DNA from: Ovis canadensis
Taxonomy: Eukaryota; Chordata; Mammalia; Artiodactyla; Bovidae
Direction: 5' to 3'
Length of the DNA: 64,000 bases
Assembly (NCBI RefSeq): GCF_042477335.2
Contig: NC_091262.1
Span: 46,907,001-46,971,000 of the forward strand
A program made the translations under genes and the position numbers. Below, one piece after another: positions 1 through 48,665 of this stretch. Under the pieces are notes generated by a model. The model was not told where the DNA came from. It was given only the letters and a program-made list of their open reading frames with translations, and made no database searches. Position 1 is the first letter of the stretch. Each line of letters starts with the position of its first letter.

Positions 1-37
1 TGATTTAACTGTATGTTGTCAGAGCTCCACAGGTGAT

Positions 38-320
38 TTTTTTTTTTTTAAGTTTTGGTTGCGCTGGGTCTTTGATGTCATGAGGGCTTTTCTTTGATTA
101 TGAGCAGGGGCTACTCTCTAGTTGTGATGCACAGGCTTCTCATTGCCGTGGCGTCTCTTATTTTGGAGCACTAGCCCCAGAATGCGTGGACTCAGCAGTT
201 GTGGCCCAGAGGCTTAGTTTCTCTGAGGCGTGTGGGGTCTTCCCAGACTATGGATTGAACCATGTTTCCTGCACTGGCAGGCGGATTCTTTACCACTGAG
301 CCAGCCACCAGGAAAGTCCT
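38..320 (-). mobile_element. CHR-type tRNA-Glu SINE
   Basis: A leading poly(T) (the reversed A tail), then the typical reversed body through ATTGAACC and ACTGGCAGG to CACCAGGAAAGTCC. An old cetartiodactyl SINE. Confidence 0.8.
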
Positions 321-1074
321 GCACCTCTGGGTTTTTGCAAAAGGGCAAATCACTTAGTATCTCCATGATTGGTGCCTCCTGAGTCCATGACTCTGATCTG
401 AACCATTTCTGAGGGCTGCCTGGGCACTTGGTGCTTTTGAGGCAAATGTGAAAGTCCAGGTCACAGCCAACAGATGGCAAGGAAAGGGTGAGGGGAGGGG
501 ACTGAACAAGTTAATTTTAAAAATAGTGATGGTGTTTGTTGTTGTTTTCGAGGTACTTATTTCTTAGACATACTAAAAGAAAGTCCGGAGTTTGCTTGAT
601 AATTCAGGGAAATGATTAGTGTTTTGGGTTATTAAAATTCTCAGCACTGTGAAGAAAGGAGAAATGGAGAAAGGAAACAGATCAAGCCAGAGAACAAAAG
701 TCGCTTATTTTAAAAGGTTATTAGTCAGGATTACCAGAGTTTGAAAAGAGTGTTGAAAAGATTCTGTAAACATCCGTTAGGCGAAGCAACCAAAGCTTGG
801 GCAACACTCTTATGGTTCAGAGAATCAGGCTTGTGAGAAGTAAACGTCTTGTGTACTCCAGGACCTCTTTTTTCAGAACTTTTGTTACAGGCATTTTTAA
901 GCATGTGAAATTAGAGAGAGTGGTGAGATGACAGCACGTGCACCCATCACCAGCCTTGGCGGGCCTCAGCTCCAGCTGCTGCGCCTGCTCCATGTGCACT
1001 CTCACCTACCCCGGGTTATTTGGAGACAAGTCTCGTATGATACAATATTTCACCCATGAGTACTAAGTTTTCTT

Positions 1075-1211
1075 TCTTTTTTTAATATTTGTTTGGCTGC
1101 ATCTGGTCTTAGTTGTAGCACGTGGGATCTAGTTTGCTGATCAGGAATCGAACCTGGTCTTCCTTCATTTGGAGCACAGAGTCTTAGCCACTGGACCAAC
1201 AAGGAAGTCCC
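1075..1211 (-). mobile_element. CHR-type SINE
   Basis: Reversed element with TTGGCTGC, AATCGAACC and CACTGGACCAACAAGGAAGTCC. A short old copy in the intron before the first visible SIN3A exon. Confidence 0.75.
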
Positions 1212-1301
1212 TAAGTTTCCTTTTTAAATGACTCCTTTTTTCAAACATAAGCATTAACACATCTAAAAAAAACAAAATTGATTCTTAATATCATCAAATA
1301 A

Positions 1302-28646
<27,345 letters not shown>

Positions 28647-29378
28647 CTGCAAAGCCAGAGCAGATAACTGGAGGGGGGGTGGTGTGTGTGGGGGGCGCGT
28701 GTACTCGCACACACTGAAGAAACAAGGAAGATGCCTTTCAAGCCTCACTGGGCCTCTCTGGGACATGGCCACCTGATCTGTGCGTGGCTGGTGCAACCTG
28801 GCACCAAGTGGGCTACATATAAGGAACGTGTGACCCCTTACAAAGCCGGAGTTGGAACTTTTCCCAGGGGTTTTGGGTATTAGCCTGCCCTGGAGGGGAG
28901 GAAACCCACGCAAGCACAGGGACACGCAGCTTGCACACACCAGCAGAGTGGAGACTGGAGCCTCCTGGGGCGACTTTCAGTGAGGGAACCGGATGCTGTT
29001 CACACCTAGACGAGCTGGGCGAGCATCGACGACAGACTTGAGGAGGAGCCAGCGCTTAGATGGATTGTAGCTCTGATGGTCACTGCTCCTTTCCTCTTCC
29101 CCTCAAAAAGGAAAAAAAAAACTGGATTGGATTTTTCTTCCTGGTCACTTGAGCACATCTAGATCACCCATTAGGTTTTCTCTGGGACCTGCAGTTTGGC
29201 TTTGGGATTGATCATCTTGTGGATTTGATTCCTGATGAATACCTTGCTGCCCACCCTTTCTTCTCTCCTCTGGTTCTCAGCCTCAACAAGTTCAAATCAG
29301 TCGTCCTTTTTAGCTCCCGTGGAACTGTTTTGTACCTGCTTCTTTACTAGTCTACCCTAGTGCCATCCACCAGCTTTA

Positions 29379-29380
<2 letters not shown>

Positions 29381-29413
<33 letters not shown>
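29381..29413 (+). repeat. (CA)n microsatellite in the SIN3A 3' UTR
   Basis: About sixteen CA dinucleotides run almost without interruption and end in CAAACACA. It is likely length-polymorphic between individuals. Confidence 0.9.
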
Positions 29414-29420
<7 letters not shown>

Positions 29421-29477
29421 ATTTTAACTTGGTTTTTCTTTTTTTTTTGTAAATAATGTACATACTGTCAATTTTTT

Positions 29478-29483
29478 ATTAAA
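29478..29483 (+). promoter_or_regulatory. SIN3A: Possible proximal poly(A) signal of SIN3A (ATTAAA)
   Basis: ATTAAA lies 3' of a T-rich stretch, about 830 bases after the stop. It is a common variant signal and could give a shorter 3' UTR that lacks the last Pumilio-type site. Confidence 0.45.
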
Positions 29484-29681
29484 AGAAATATGCTTTGATG
29501 TGCTAGCATAACTGCTCTAGCTTCTTGTGTACCATAGTTCTATGTGGCTTCAGATTTAGTACCTATGAACAGATGTACAAGACATTTATTACACTTTTTA
29601 CCAAAGGGAGTTACCGTTGTAGTACTTTTGTGTAAAACTTGTCTTCCTTCTTGCCCCAACTTTTTTTTTTTTTTTTTTGTA

Positions 29682-29691
29682 AATAAATAAA
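29682..29691 (+). promoter_or_regulatory. SIN3A: Distal poly(A) signals of SIN3A (two overlapping AATAAA)
   Basis: AATAAATAAA gives two overlapping canonical hexamers about 1.04 kb after the stop codon. The 3' UTR length fits what I recall of the mammalian gene. Cleavage is expected 10-30 bases downstream. Confidence 0.75.
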
Positions 29692-29710
29692 GCTTGGTTC
29701 TTACTTAAGG

Positions 29711-31559
29711 AATGAACTCTCAACACAAGTCCCTTGTCCTCACCAGAGAATACTGTTGAAGCAGGGATTTGGGCTTTGGTTCCTTATCTACATACAGTAC
29801 AAAAACAAGATTTTGCTCTAGTTAGCAGTCAGTTGTACTTGTCCCAAATCAAAATATCTCAGATTTAAAAAATAGAATTATTCATTCTTTTGGTACATAT
29901 TCTACCCCCTTATTTCAGCTGTTTGGAAATATTTTACATATGGGTATATTGTGCAGCTGTATAGTTTGTGCTTCTCTATTTTTTCTTACCTTTATTGGAA
30001 ATGGGAGTGAACAGCTTAAATACCAAACCAGTGTTTGAAAGAAGTGTGTGCACAGTGTGTGGTATAAATGGGGTGAGGAGGGAGAAGGCTTGATACATTA
30101 GCAACTGCAAATGGAATATATACGTATATATATATTTTTAATTACATAGATTTAAAGCAGCAGATATTTAAACATGAGTGATTAGGATTTTTGTATGTGG
30201 GCAGCCTGGCTTTTCTGAACAAACACCAACTGAGCCCCTCCCAGGACTTTGGTGAATTTTTCTCCAGCAACCATTACTGTAGTCAAAGTAAACAACAGTG
30301 TTCCTGTGTGGTTTTGTTTGCTTTTTAATTAAAAATCCCTAATATCACCACCACAAAACCACATTTTTTTTTTTTGCTCTGGACTTTCCTTATGAATGGT
30401 AAGCTTATCTGATTTTTAGACTTTTTTGTTGGGGGCAGTGGAGGAATGGGCAACTATAGGAGACTCAGCTCACATGTGTGAGGTGGCAGGAAAGGCTTGT
30501 GGGAGATTCTGGTGAAGCTGCAGCACTGCCTCACTTGGAAGGTGGAGTGATACTGATGGGTTGGGTAGGATCTTCAGGTTTTCTGCCGGTAACTCAACCC
30601 ACCCCCATCTGCTTGCTTAAGAAAGATCATGTTGACTTGGAGTTAATAGGGGGAACTGATTGAACCTGACCCAGGCAGCCCCAGCTATTGCTGTGTCTGC
30701 AGAGGGTTATGTCCAGAGCAGCTGCCTGCAGGTCAGGATAGGGTTTCAGGACCAATCCTACTAGTGCAACCAAAACGGAGCTTCACCTACAGCCAGGATT
30801 TACAAACAGCAGTTTTATGTCTCCTGCCTTCTGACATCTGAGCTCCAAGCTCAGCTCAGCCTGTCTTACAGCAGCAAGTTATATTTTAAGTCATGTTTGG
30901 TATTCTGTACTTAAGTCACCTTTCCCTATGATCTGCATTTGAAGTGTTGTAAACTTGGTCAGTATTTCTATTAAAATATCAGGGGTCGGTCATGTTGTGT
31001 ATATACTTTTCTTCCTAATGATTTTATAGAGGAAGATTTCATCCCATTCCCAGGAGGGAGGTGGGGGAAAGCCGCCAATAAACCACCAGAGTAACATGAG
31101 GGTGAAATTGGAGGTATTATGAAAATTCTGGTATTATGGCTTCTCTGAACTCATCAGTCCCTGTAGAGAAATGCATTATTCTGTTAGGCTCATGAATTCT
31201 ATGTCTGATCTGCCATCTCAAAGTCTTAAGTTTCTGGCGATGGGCAGCAATTAGCCATATACATAAAATAGAACACGTAGTAGAGGAACCTGAGGTTACT
31301 GGGGTATAAAGCACTCTCTATTTAACACACGTCCGCCGAATGGCTTGAAAGCACCGGTCCCTGGCGCCACCTTATGCAGACACAAGGACCATAGGCAAGG
31401 AGGTTCCGCTTGTAGCTTCTGAGATTAGGTGACCTGCATCTGCAGCAACCGAAGCTCCCACCAGTCGTGCCTTCGGTCTGTCTCTGTACTAGGCTTTTCT
31501 CAGAATCAAAGCGTCAGACTTCCTATTTTACTTAAGGATTTGCCCAGTGGCGACCAGCT

Positions 31560-31560
<1 letters not shown>
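29711..31560. other. Intergenic, SIN3A to MAN2C1
   Basis: AT-rich single-copy-looking sequence with no convincing exon, SINE or LINE. A TA-rich microsatellite-like stretch lies near 30,118-30,140. Short open frames here show no codon pattern or family resemblance. The downstream end grades into the MAN2C1 CpG-rich start. Confidence 0.6.
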
Positions 31561-43049
<11,489 letters not shown>

Positions 43050-43142
43050 GTCCCTGAGGGTGGGGTTTTGTTTGTGGAAGGCTTTGGCAGCGCCTCAGTT
43101 CTGCCTCCTGAGCCTGAAGCAAGGGTCAGTTACCTCTTAAAC

Positions 43143-43148
43143 AATAAA
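43143..43148 (+). promoter_or_regulatory. MAN2C1: MAN2C1 poly(A) signal
   Basis: Canonical AATAAA lies 94 bases after the TGA. The 3' UTR is therefore short, about 110-120 bases. Confidence 0.85.
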
Positions 43149-43164
43149 CCTTTGGCTCAGGAAA

Positions 43165-43979
43165 CCTGCTGGTAGCCCCTGCTCAGCCCCCTCAGGGCCC
43201 ATTCTCAGGCTTTGAGGGGACAGTTTTTACCCCAGGTATTTGGGGCAGGGGCAAGACCCAAGGTTGTCTGTGCAGCGTCTGGATTGCAGCCCCCATGAGA
43301 AAGACCCGGGATACTGGTGACCATAAGCTGACTAAAAGACCATGATACAAGACGGTGTTCTGGGGCTTCATGGTAGTCCAGCGGTTAAGACTATGTGCTT
43401 CCAATGCAGGGGGCATGGGTTCAGTCCCTGGTCAGGGAGTTTAGATCCCACATGGGAAAAAATAAGCGGCGCTTCCCCCTGTACCCACAGATAGGGCTTG
43501 GGGCTGAGGAGGCCTGGTGGGTGGGTTCTGGCTGACCCCCACTAGGAGGAGAGCACTGACTAGTCTGGACGAGGCTAGGGCAGCAGCCACAGGCCCTGAG
43601 GAGTCCTGGACTGGAGGAGCGTTAGAGTCTGGGCTAACTGGGCAGGGAGTCTGCACCACCCATGAGGGGCCATCCCTGCAGAGGCCATGGCCCTCCTGTC
43701 CTCAGGACTGGGCAGCAGGCCCTTCACATTCAGCCTTCCCAGACCTTCTGCAGTCAGCCCAAGAAGTGCTGAGAAGTTCAAGTTTATGCATTTACTAAAA
43801 ATTAGCATTTTTCACATGGGCTTTAAAAATGGCGATAGTGGGGTACAATTAAAAATGTAATTGTGTAGGGAATGGCCATAGGGTCAGAGCATCCAGTTCC
43901 TGCAACTTCGAGGAAGCCACACAGGCCCAGATCCAGGGTGCCAGGAGGAGGGGTGGATACAAGCAAGAAGAGCCTCTTG
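43165..43979. other. Convergent interval between MAN2C1 and NEIL1 3' ends
   Basis: MAN2C1 (+) and NEIL1 (-) end tail-to-tail about 830 bases apart. The interval holds a CHR-type SINE (43362-43470) and the NEIL1 3' UTR. No canonical AATAAA is apparent on the - strand. A CATAAA variant (+ strand TTTATG at 43784-43789) is a possible NEIL1 poly(A) signal. Confidence 0.5.
43362..43470 (+). mobile_element. CHR-type SINE between MAN2C1 and NEIL1
   Basis: GGGCTTCATGGTAGTCCAGC ... TTCAGTCCCTGGTCAGGGAG, short copy with an A-rich tail. Confidence 0.8.
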
Positions 43980-44050
43980 CTAGGAGGCTGAGGTCCCCTC
44001 AGGCTCCAAGGATGGGGTGTCAGCCTTGATCTTCCGGGTTCTGTGGCGGC
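43980..44050 (-). CDS. NEIL1: NEIL1 last coding exon, residues 369-391 and stop
   Basis: It encodes RHRTRKIKADTPSLEPEG to TSAS, then TAG (+ strand 43980-43982). It matches the conserved human C-terminus. Confidence 0.94.
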
Positions 44051-47000
44051 CTAGGGAAGGACATGTGGGATGGGAGTCCCTGGCCAAGGACTCCCCAAGA
44101 GTCTCCCTTCTGCCTTTGTTCACATGCTCCTCCTAAGCACACTGCCATCCCTTCCTCCTGGGGAGCTCGCTGCGGCAGTCCATCCCTCCCCAGAGGAAGT
44201 TGCTGAGGAAAGCCCACCTGAGGTTGCTTTTCGCCTCCTTCTCTTCCCTTTGTCAGGGACCGGGGGGGCTTCTGGGTCCTGTTGGAGGCTGGTCCCCTCG
44301 GGCACCTGGGCTGTAGTCTGTTTAGGAAGTCCTCTCTGTGCCCTTTGTGTCCTTGAAGGGGCCTTGTTTGGAGAAGGAGGGACCTGGGTGGAGAAGATGC
44401 AGGTCTGCAAGGAGCCCAGCAGGTCAGGCAGGTGAGGACCCTGCTCTAGGAGAGCAGGGTCCTGCTCTAGGAGAGAGTGCAGGGACAGGGAGGAGCAGGG
44501 AGCCATACCTCCACTCCGTCCTCAGGACCCTGCTGTGCTCCCTGGGACTTCTTCTTGCGGGACTTGCCCCCTGCAGGACATTGATGCTGATGGGCTTGGA
44601 GGGTTCTGTGGCCTCGGCCCCCTTCTCTAGACTCCCACGCTCCCACTCTGGAGGGACTCCCAGCGTCGGAGAGGGGAACTGGGATGGAGAAGGGTGCTGT
44701 AGCCCTTGCACAACTAGTTGTTTCTGCTCTCTTGTTACATTAGGAGTAGTTTACCTTTGGGTGCTAGGGGTCCAGGATCTCCCTAAAATGGAATCAGCAG
44801 AATTCAGGAGTCAGCCTGGTAGGGGTAGTTTCCTTGGAGAGGCAGAATCACATCTGTCCTTCCAGATCAGTGAAGCCCTTCCCCAAGGAAGCCTGACTGT
44901 CCCCTCCCCACCCTCCAGGTCAGCGCCAGCAGCAAGGTCCCCCTGCTCTGGGGCTGCGCCACTAGCAGGGACCCTAGGACTCAGAGGAGGGGCAGAGCAT
45001 AGCACAGGGAAGGCTTAGACCCTCAGACCAGTGTGACCCCAGGTCTTTCCATCCCACCAGCTTCCTTGGGTCTCTCTGCCTGTACAAGCGTTAGAGCCCA
45101 CACCTGGAACCAGATGGTGCGGCCATGCCGGTCCCGCAGGGAGCTCATGCCTGGTGCGCTGTAACACCGTAGCCAGGCTCGGAAGGCAGCAAAGCCCTCC
45201 TCCCCGCTCTCCGACCCGTAGCCTTTGCCCCCTGTGGGACAGAGGAACCAGGTGGAGATCAGAGGGGGGACTTAGGCAGGGAGGAGGGGGAGCCCAGTTG
45301 GACCTGGCTCAGACCTCAGCTTCACAAGCTGATGGATCGAGTCAGGGGGCCCAGGCTCTCCCTCCTCCAGCTGTGTGACCTCAAGCTGGTGTCTTCCCTC
45401 TGGGCCATGGCTTTCCTATCCTGAAGTCGGATTAAGAATCCTTGCCCTGCCTGCCTGGAGGTATAGTCCATTTAGAAATGACTAGGTCAACAAACTTCCA
45501 TTCTCCAGGCAGGGAACCAGGCCCAGACAGGGGCAGGAACTGTCCCAGGTTACACGATATGCCAAAGCAAAGCCAGCCAGCCATCTTTGCCTCTCAGGCC
45601 CTCACCCAGCTGGACCACTTCCTTGGGCACCGAGTGGCACAGCTCCAGCAGGTCCGGGTTCTGCAGCTTGGCCCTGATCTTCTGGCTCAGGGTCAGCTCC
45701 GGGCTCTGGAGAAGGGGCAGGGGTAGGACCTGGATGTCAGCATGAGGCAATGCTGCTCAGAAGGCAGCTGATCCCTCAGGAAACAGACCCCTTCTGAGCT
45801 TGGCAGGACACGGACAGTTCATCGGCACCCCCCATCACCTCCCACACATGCACGCACACACATTGTAGACACAGGCTGGAACTGGGAAGGGACCTGCTCG
45901 AGCCGCAGACACCTGACCCAGCCCTGACCCTCGTCCGCCTGCCTAAGAAGGGCAGGCGCATCCCTCCCGGTGCCCTCACCGGCCTGCGCTGCTGCAGGGC
46001 CTCCAGAACTGTGCGGGCCTTCTCGAAGGGGGGGATCCTCAGCCTACAGGGAGGTGGAGAGGGGTGCTAAGCAGAGGGAAACATGAGCACACCCAGACAC
46101 CCCCGCCCTCAGGCCCGAGGCCTGCCTGCTGACCGGTACAGGATCTCCGCCCGCAGATAGTTGCCAATTCCATTAAAGAACCTCTGGTCCAGCAGGGCCT
46201 CACAGATGGGCTGGTCAAAGGCCTTGTCTGCTAGGTTTCGTAACACATTCTCCCTGGAGGGACACAGCCCGGGCACATAAGACCCATTCTGCCTGCCCAC
46301 CCCCTACCCCTCCCTGCCTCCCAATGGGGTAGGGGAGAGGAGCTGGGGGAAGCAATGTCTGGGTGCCAGGGAAAGAAGCAAGTCCCAATTTCCCATTATC
46401 CCAGCCTCCGTGGTATTTGGCAGCAGGAACCTCCATTTTCTGTTAAAAATGGGAACAACGATGTGGGATTTCAATTCATTACAAAAGGTTAAAAATGCCA
46501 ATCTAAAGGAACATGCTCAAGAAAACACTTGAATCCATGTGTATGGTTTGCATGTCACCAGAGTGGCTCAGATTCAAGATACTTCTGGGAACAAGGTGAT
46601 CACAGGACCTCAGGTGTGCCTGCAGTCTGGAACTCCCTGTCTAGGACTTCCAGTTGCTTAGACATGAAGATTTGACATTGGTGGGGTCATCTCTTTTCAA
46701 GATGCTGAAGATCTTCATGGAAGCTGGCACTGGCTCTGTTTAGCAGGAGTGAAGGGGGCAAGTCCTGGCTGGTGAGTGCCCCAGCACCCCCACAGGTCTC
46801 TCCTCACCACCTTGAAGAGGAAATGAATCTTGCTTCTTTGAGAAAAAGGTCATGACAAGACTGACTCAGTGGTGGGCATGAGAAGCAAATGATACAGGGG
46901 CCAGAAAGTTTGAGGGGTAAAAGTAAAGTGGAAGTTCAGCCTGGGTGGTCAGCTCTCAGAGGGAGGCAGATCCCCACAGGCTTTGCAGCTGGAGGACCAA

Positions 47001-48665
47001 ATAAGCCAAAATGCTCATCACGCAAGAGAAACTTCAGAACCACCTGGCAAAGAGTTAACTTGTGGCCTGACCCACCCCACCCACCCACCCCCACCCCCCA
47101 CCCTCACCCCCCATCTCCAAGAAAGGTGAAGCGGGAGAAACCTACGACAACACAGATGCTTCCCTGGGAGTGCACTTGGGGTCACGCCTGGGAAGGCCAG
47201 GAATCTGCTGCCTTCTCTGGGCCAGAGATGCCTTGACCCACCCCAATAGGCAGCCGAAAGGCATGCCTTCCCCCAAGAAAGGATTTGCCAAGTGCCACTC
47301 CATGCCTTCCTGTTTGTGAGTCTTGTCAGAATGCTTTTACTTTAGAGCTTTGCACTTTCCTGGTAGCTCAGCTGGTAAAGAATTCGCCTGCAATGGAGGA
47401 GACCTCGGTTTGATTCCTGGGTTGGGAAGATCCCCTGGAGAAGGGAACAGCTACCCACTCCAGTATTCTTGCTTGGAGAATTCCATGGACAGAGGAGCCT
47501 GGCAGGGCCCCAGTCCATGAGGGTGCAGAGTGAGACATGACTGAGTGATTTTCACTTCACTTTCACTTTCCCTTCCCCCTGCTCTACCTGAACTAGCTCT
47601 GTGGGAGCAAGGACCACATCCCTCTTGACCACTGCTGAACCCTCAACACTTAGAACTGGACTGGCACCAAGCTGAGACACGTGCATGTTTTATCTTTAGA
47701 GGAAGTGGCTGACACTGGGCCATCTTATGTGACCTGCACCCCACCCCAGCTGGGGCTCTTAGCCTGCCTCAGGCAGAAGACAGGCACAGAGACCACGGGA
47801 CACAGACTGGTGGGCAGGCACAATGTGGGAGACCACAACCTGCTTCAGAAGCCATGTCATTAGTGGTCCTCTCCCCACCTCCTTGAAGCAGTTCCTTCCT
47901 GCTCAGCCTCCCTTCTTGGGCTGTGAAAGCCTCTCTACTTTTCTTCTTAGCCTTCTGAGGGTACCAAGCAGTGTGGGATGCTGATGAGAGCCCCAGCTCT
48001 GACACAATCGGCCATGTCCTCCACCTCTTGCCCCCACCTCCTCTTACAGGTTTTGGGTTTCCACGTCCATTAGCTCAGGGAGTTGTCCCTAGGAAAGGAT
48101 ACTGTCTTGGTCTACAGATGAAAGGACTGAAGCCCAGAGGGGCTGGAACTCGCTTCTCATGGCCAACAAGGCACTAATGAGCCGCGTCTGAAGCCCAGGA
48201 CTGTATTGCTCACACCTGGTGCTGGCCCTACCTGAACTGCTCGTACTCCAGCAAGACACACGGCCCGCGGCCTGGCTGCCACTCGCCCCCGAGGTCCCAG
48301 CGGCCGAATCGGCGGATGTCCACAAAGCAGAGGGCAAGTCGGGGGCCAGGTGGAGCTGTGTAAAAGCGCAGGTGGGCGTGGGGTGGCAGCGCATCGCTGG
48401 GCACCAGCTGGAAGGAGCCCGTCATGCCAAAGCGAAAGACAAGGGCCAGTGGCTCCCGTGGGGGCTGGGCCCCAGGCAGGGGGCTTAGGGTCAGGCGCAG
48501 CTCCTTGCCGCGGGCCAAAGCCGAGATGCTGTAGGCGCTGCTCTCAAAGGGCACCTCAGGGTTGCGGCTGACAGGTGACTTCTCCACACACCCGCCAAAG
48601 ACCAGCTCCCTGCATGCCTCGTTCACAAAGTGGCTGGCCAGATGCAGTTCAGGGCCCTCGGGCAT
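43980..48665 (-). CDS. NEIL1: NEIL1, endonuclease VIII-like DNA glycosylase (9 coding exons)
   Basis: NEIL1 is a nuclear bifunctional glycosylase/AP lyase that starts base-excision repair of oxidised pyrimidines and ring-opened purines. Coding exons in transcript order are 48665-48232, 46253-46134, 46043-45980, 45705-45606, 45231-45104, 44942-44912, 44570-44509, 44383-44218 and 44050-43980, summing to 1,176 bases (391 residues; human 390 as I recall). The N-terminus MPEGPE carries the Schiff-base nucleophile Pro2 and Glu3. Lys54 (RGKELRL), a helix-two-turn-helix (DQRFFNGIGNYLRAEILYR) and Arg277 of the zincless finger (DRHGRTIWFQ) are present. Codon 242 is AAA (Lys), the genomic state of the known ADAR1 recoding site. 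The basic C-terminal tail (from about residue 283) is less conserved. A noncoding first exon is expected in the CpG-rich region upstream. Confidence 0.97.
44218..44383 (-). CDS. NEIL1: NEIL1 exon, residues 314-369
   Basis: It encodes VPPSPNKAPSRTQRAQRG... to KRRRRKATS plus one base of Gly369. The tail is Lys/Arg/Pro-rich, and EGTSLQQDPEAPPVP aligns clearly with the human tail. Confidence 0.92.
44435..44463. repeat. Perfect 13-bp hairpin in a NEIL1 intron
   Basis: AGGACCCTGCTCT (44435-44447), loop AGG, AGAGCAGGGTCCT (44451-44463). It sits within a 125-base NEIL1 intron. A partial direct copy of the right half and loop follows immediately. Confidence 0.95.
44509..44570 (-). CDS. NEIL1: NEIL1 exon, residues 293-313
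   Basis: It encodes GKSRKKKSQGAQQGPEDG to VE, the basic start of the disordered tail. The acceptor is TGCAG and the donor GTATGG. Confidence 0.88.
44912..44942 (-). CDS. NEIL1: NEIL1 small exon, residues 283-293
   Basis: A 31-base exon reading GDLAAGADLEG, where I recall human GDPGPLAPK. The phases fit both neighbours, the acceptor is GCAG, and the donor G|GTGGGG is weak. The placement rests on frame and on the shared GD start, so it is less certain than the other exons. Confidence 0.75.
45104..45231 (-). CDS. NEIL1: NEIL1 exon, residues 240-282 (zincless finger, Lys242 site)
   Basis: It encodes GGKGYGSESGEEGFAAFR... to HGRTIWFQ. Lys242 (AAA; + strand 45224-45226) is the known A-to-I recoding position. 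Arg277 is the zincless-finger residue needed for glycosylase activity. It ends in phase 0 before GTGTGG. Confidence 0.96.
45285..45361 (+). ncRNA. MIR631: mir-631 homolog, antisense in a NEIL1 intron
   Basis: The hairpin aligns closely with the human mir-631 precursor as I recall it and sits in the same place: antisense to NEIL1, in the intron between the exons ending at residue 240 and starting at Lys242. The likely mature segment is 45300-45320, with about two differences from human. The loop is CAGCTT-CAC-AAGCTG. Whether it is processed in ruminants is not shown by sequence. Confidence 0.65.
45606..45705 (-). CDS. NEIL1: NEIL1 exon, residues 207-240
   Basis: It encodes SPELTLSQKIRAKLQNPD... 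to KEVVQL and one base of Gly240. It is helical sequence between the H2TH and the zincless finger. Confidence 0.95.
45980..46043 (-). CDS. NEIL1: NEIL1 exon, residues 185-206
   Basis: It encodes LRIPPFEKARTVLEALQQ to RRP, with phase 0 at its end before GTGAGG. Confidence 0.94.
46134..46253 (-). CDS. NEIL1: NEIL1 exon, residues 145-185 (H2TH)
   Basis: It encodes ENVLRNLADKAFDQPICEA... to RAEILYR, the helix-two-turn-helix DNA-binding motif. Arg185 is split CG|G before GTCAGC. Confidence 0.96.
47073..47117 (-). repeat. C-rich tract (G-rich in the NEIL1 transcript)
   Basis: Repeated CCCA/CCCC blocks over about 45 bases in the long NEIL1 intron. The NEIL1 pre-mRNA strand has many GGG runs and could form a G-quadruplex. 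Confidence 0.8.
47353..47565 (+). mobile_element. Bov-tA SINE in a NEIL1 intron (antisense to NEIL1)
   Basis: CCTGGTAGCTCAGCTGGTAA ... CCTGGGTTGGGAAGATCCCC ... GACATGACTGAGTGATTTTC. Confidence 0.9.
48232..48665 (-). CDS. NEIL1: NEIL1 first coding exon, residues 1-145
   Basis: It encodes the N-terminal catalytic domain, from MPEGPELHLAS to LLEYEQFR, with Pro2, Glu3, Glu6 and Lys54. The ATG has A at -3. A strong acceptor (pyrimidine tract then CCCACAG) puts the exon start at 48688, so 23 bases of 5' UTR lie in this exon. Arg145 is split AG|G. Confidence 0.96.

Larger units (their letters stand above)
28647..29710 (+). other. SIN3A: SIN3A 3' UTR
   Basis: Non-coding sequence runs from the TAA to just past a pair of overlapping AATAAA signals. 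It contains a (CA)n microsatellite at about 29,381-29,413, several T-rich tracts, and three UGUANAUA Pumilio-type sites (29448, 29457, 29678). The end is inferred from the poly(A) signals, not seen directly. Confidence 0.75.

Noticed and set aside
44338-45018. A 226-codon open frame on the + strand opposite the NEIL1 tail
   Set aside because: A shadow of GC-rich, stop-poor NEIL1 exons and introns; low-complexity composition and no recognisable domain.
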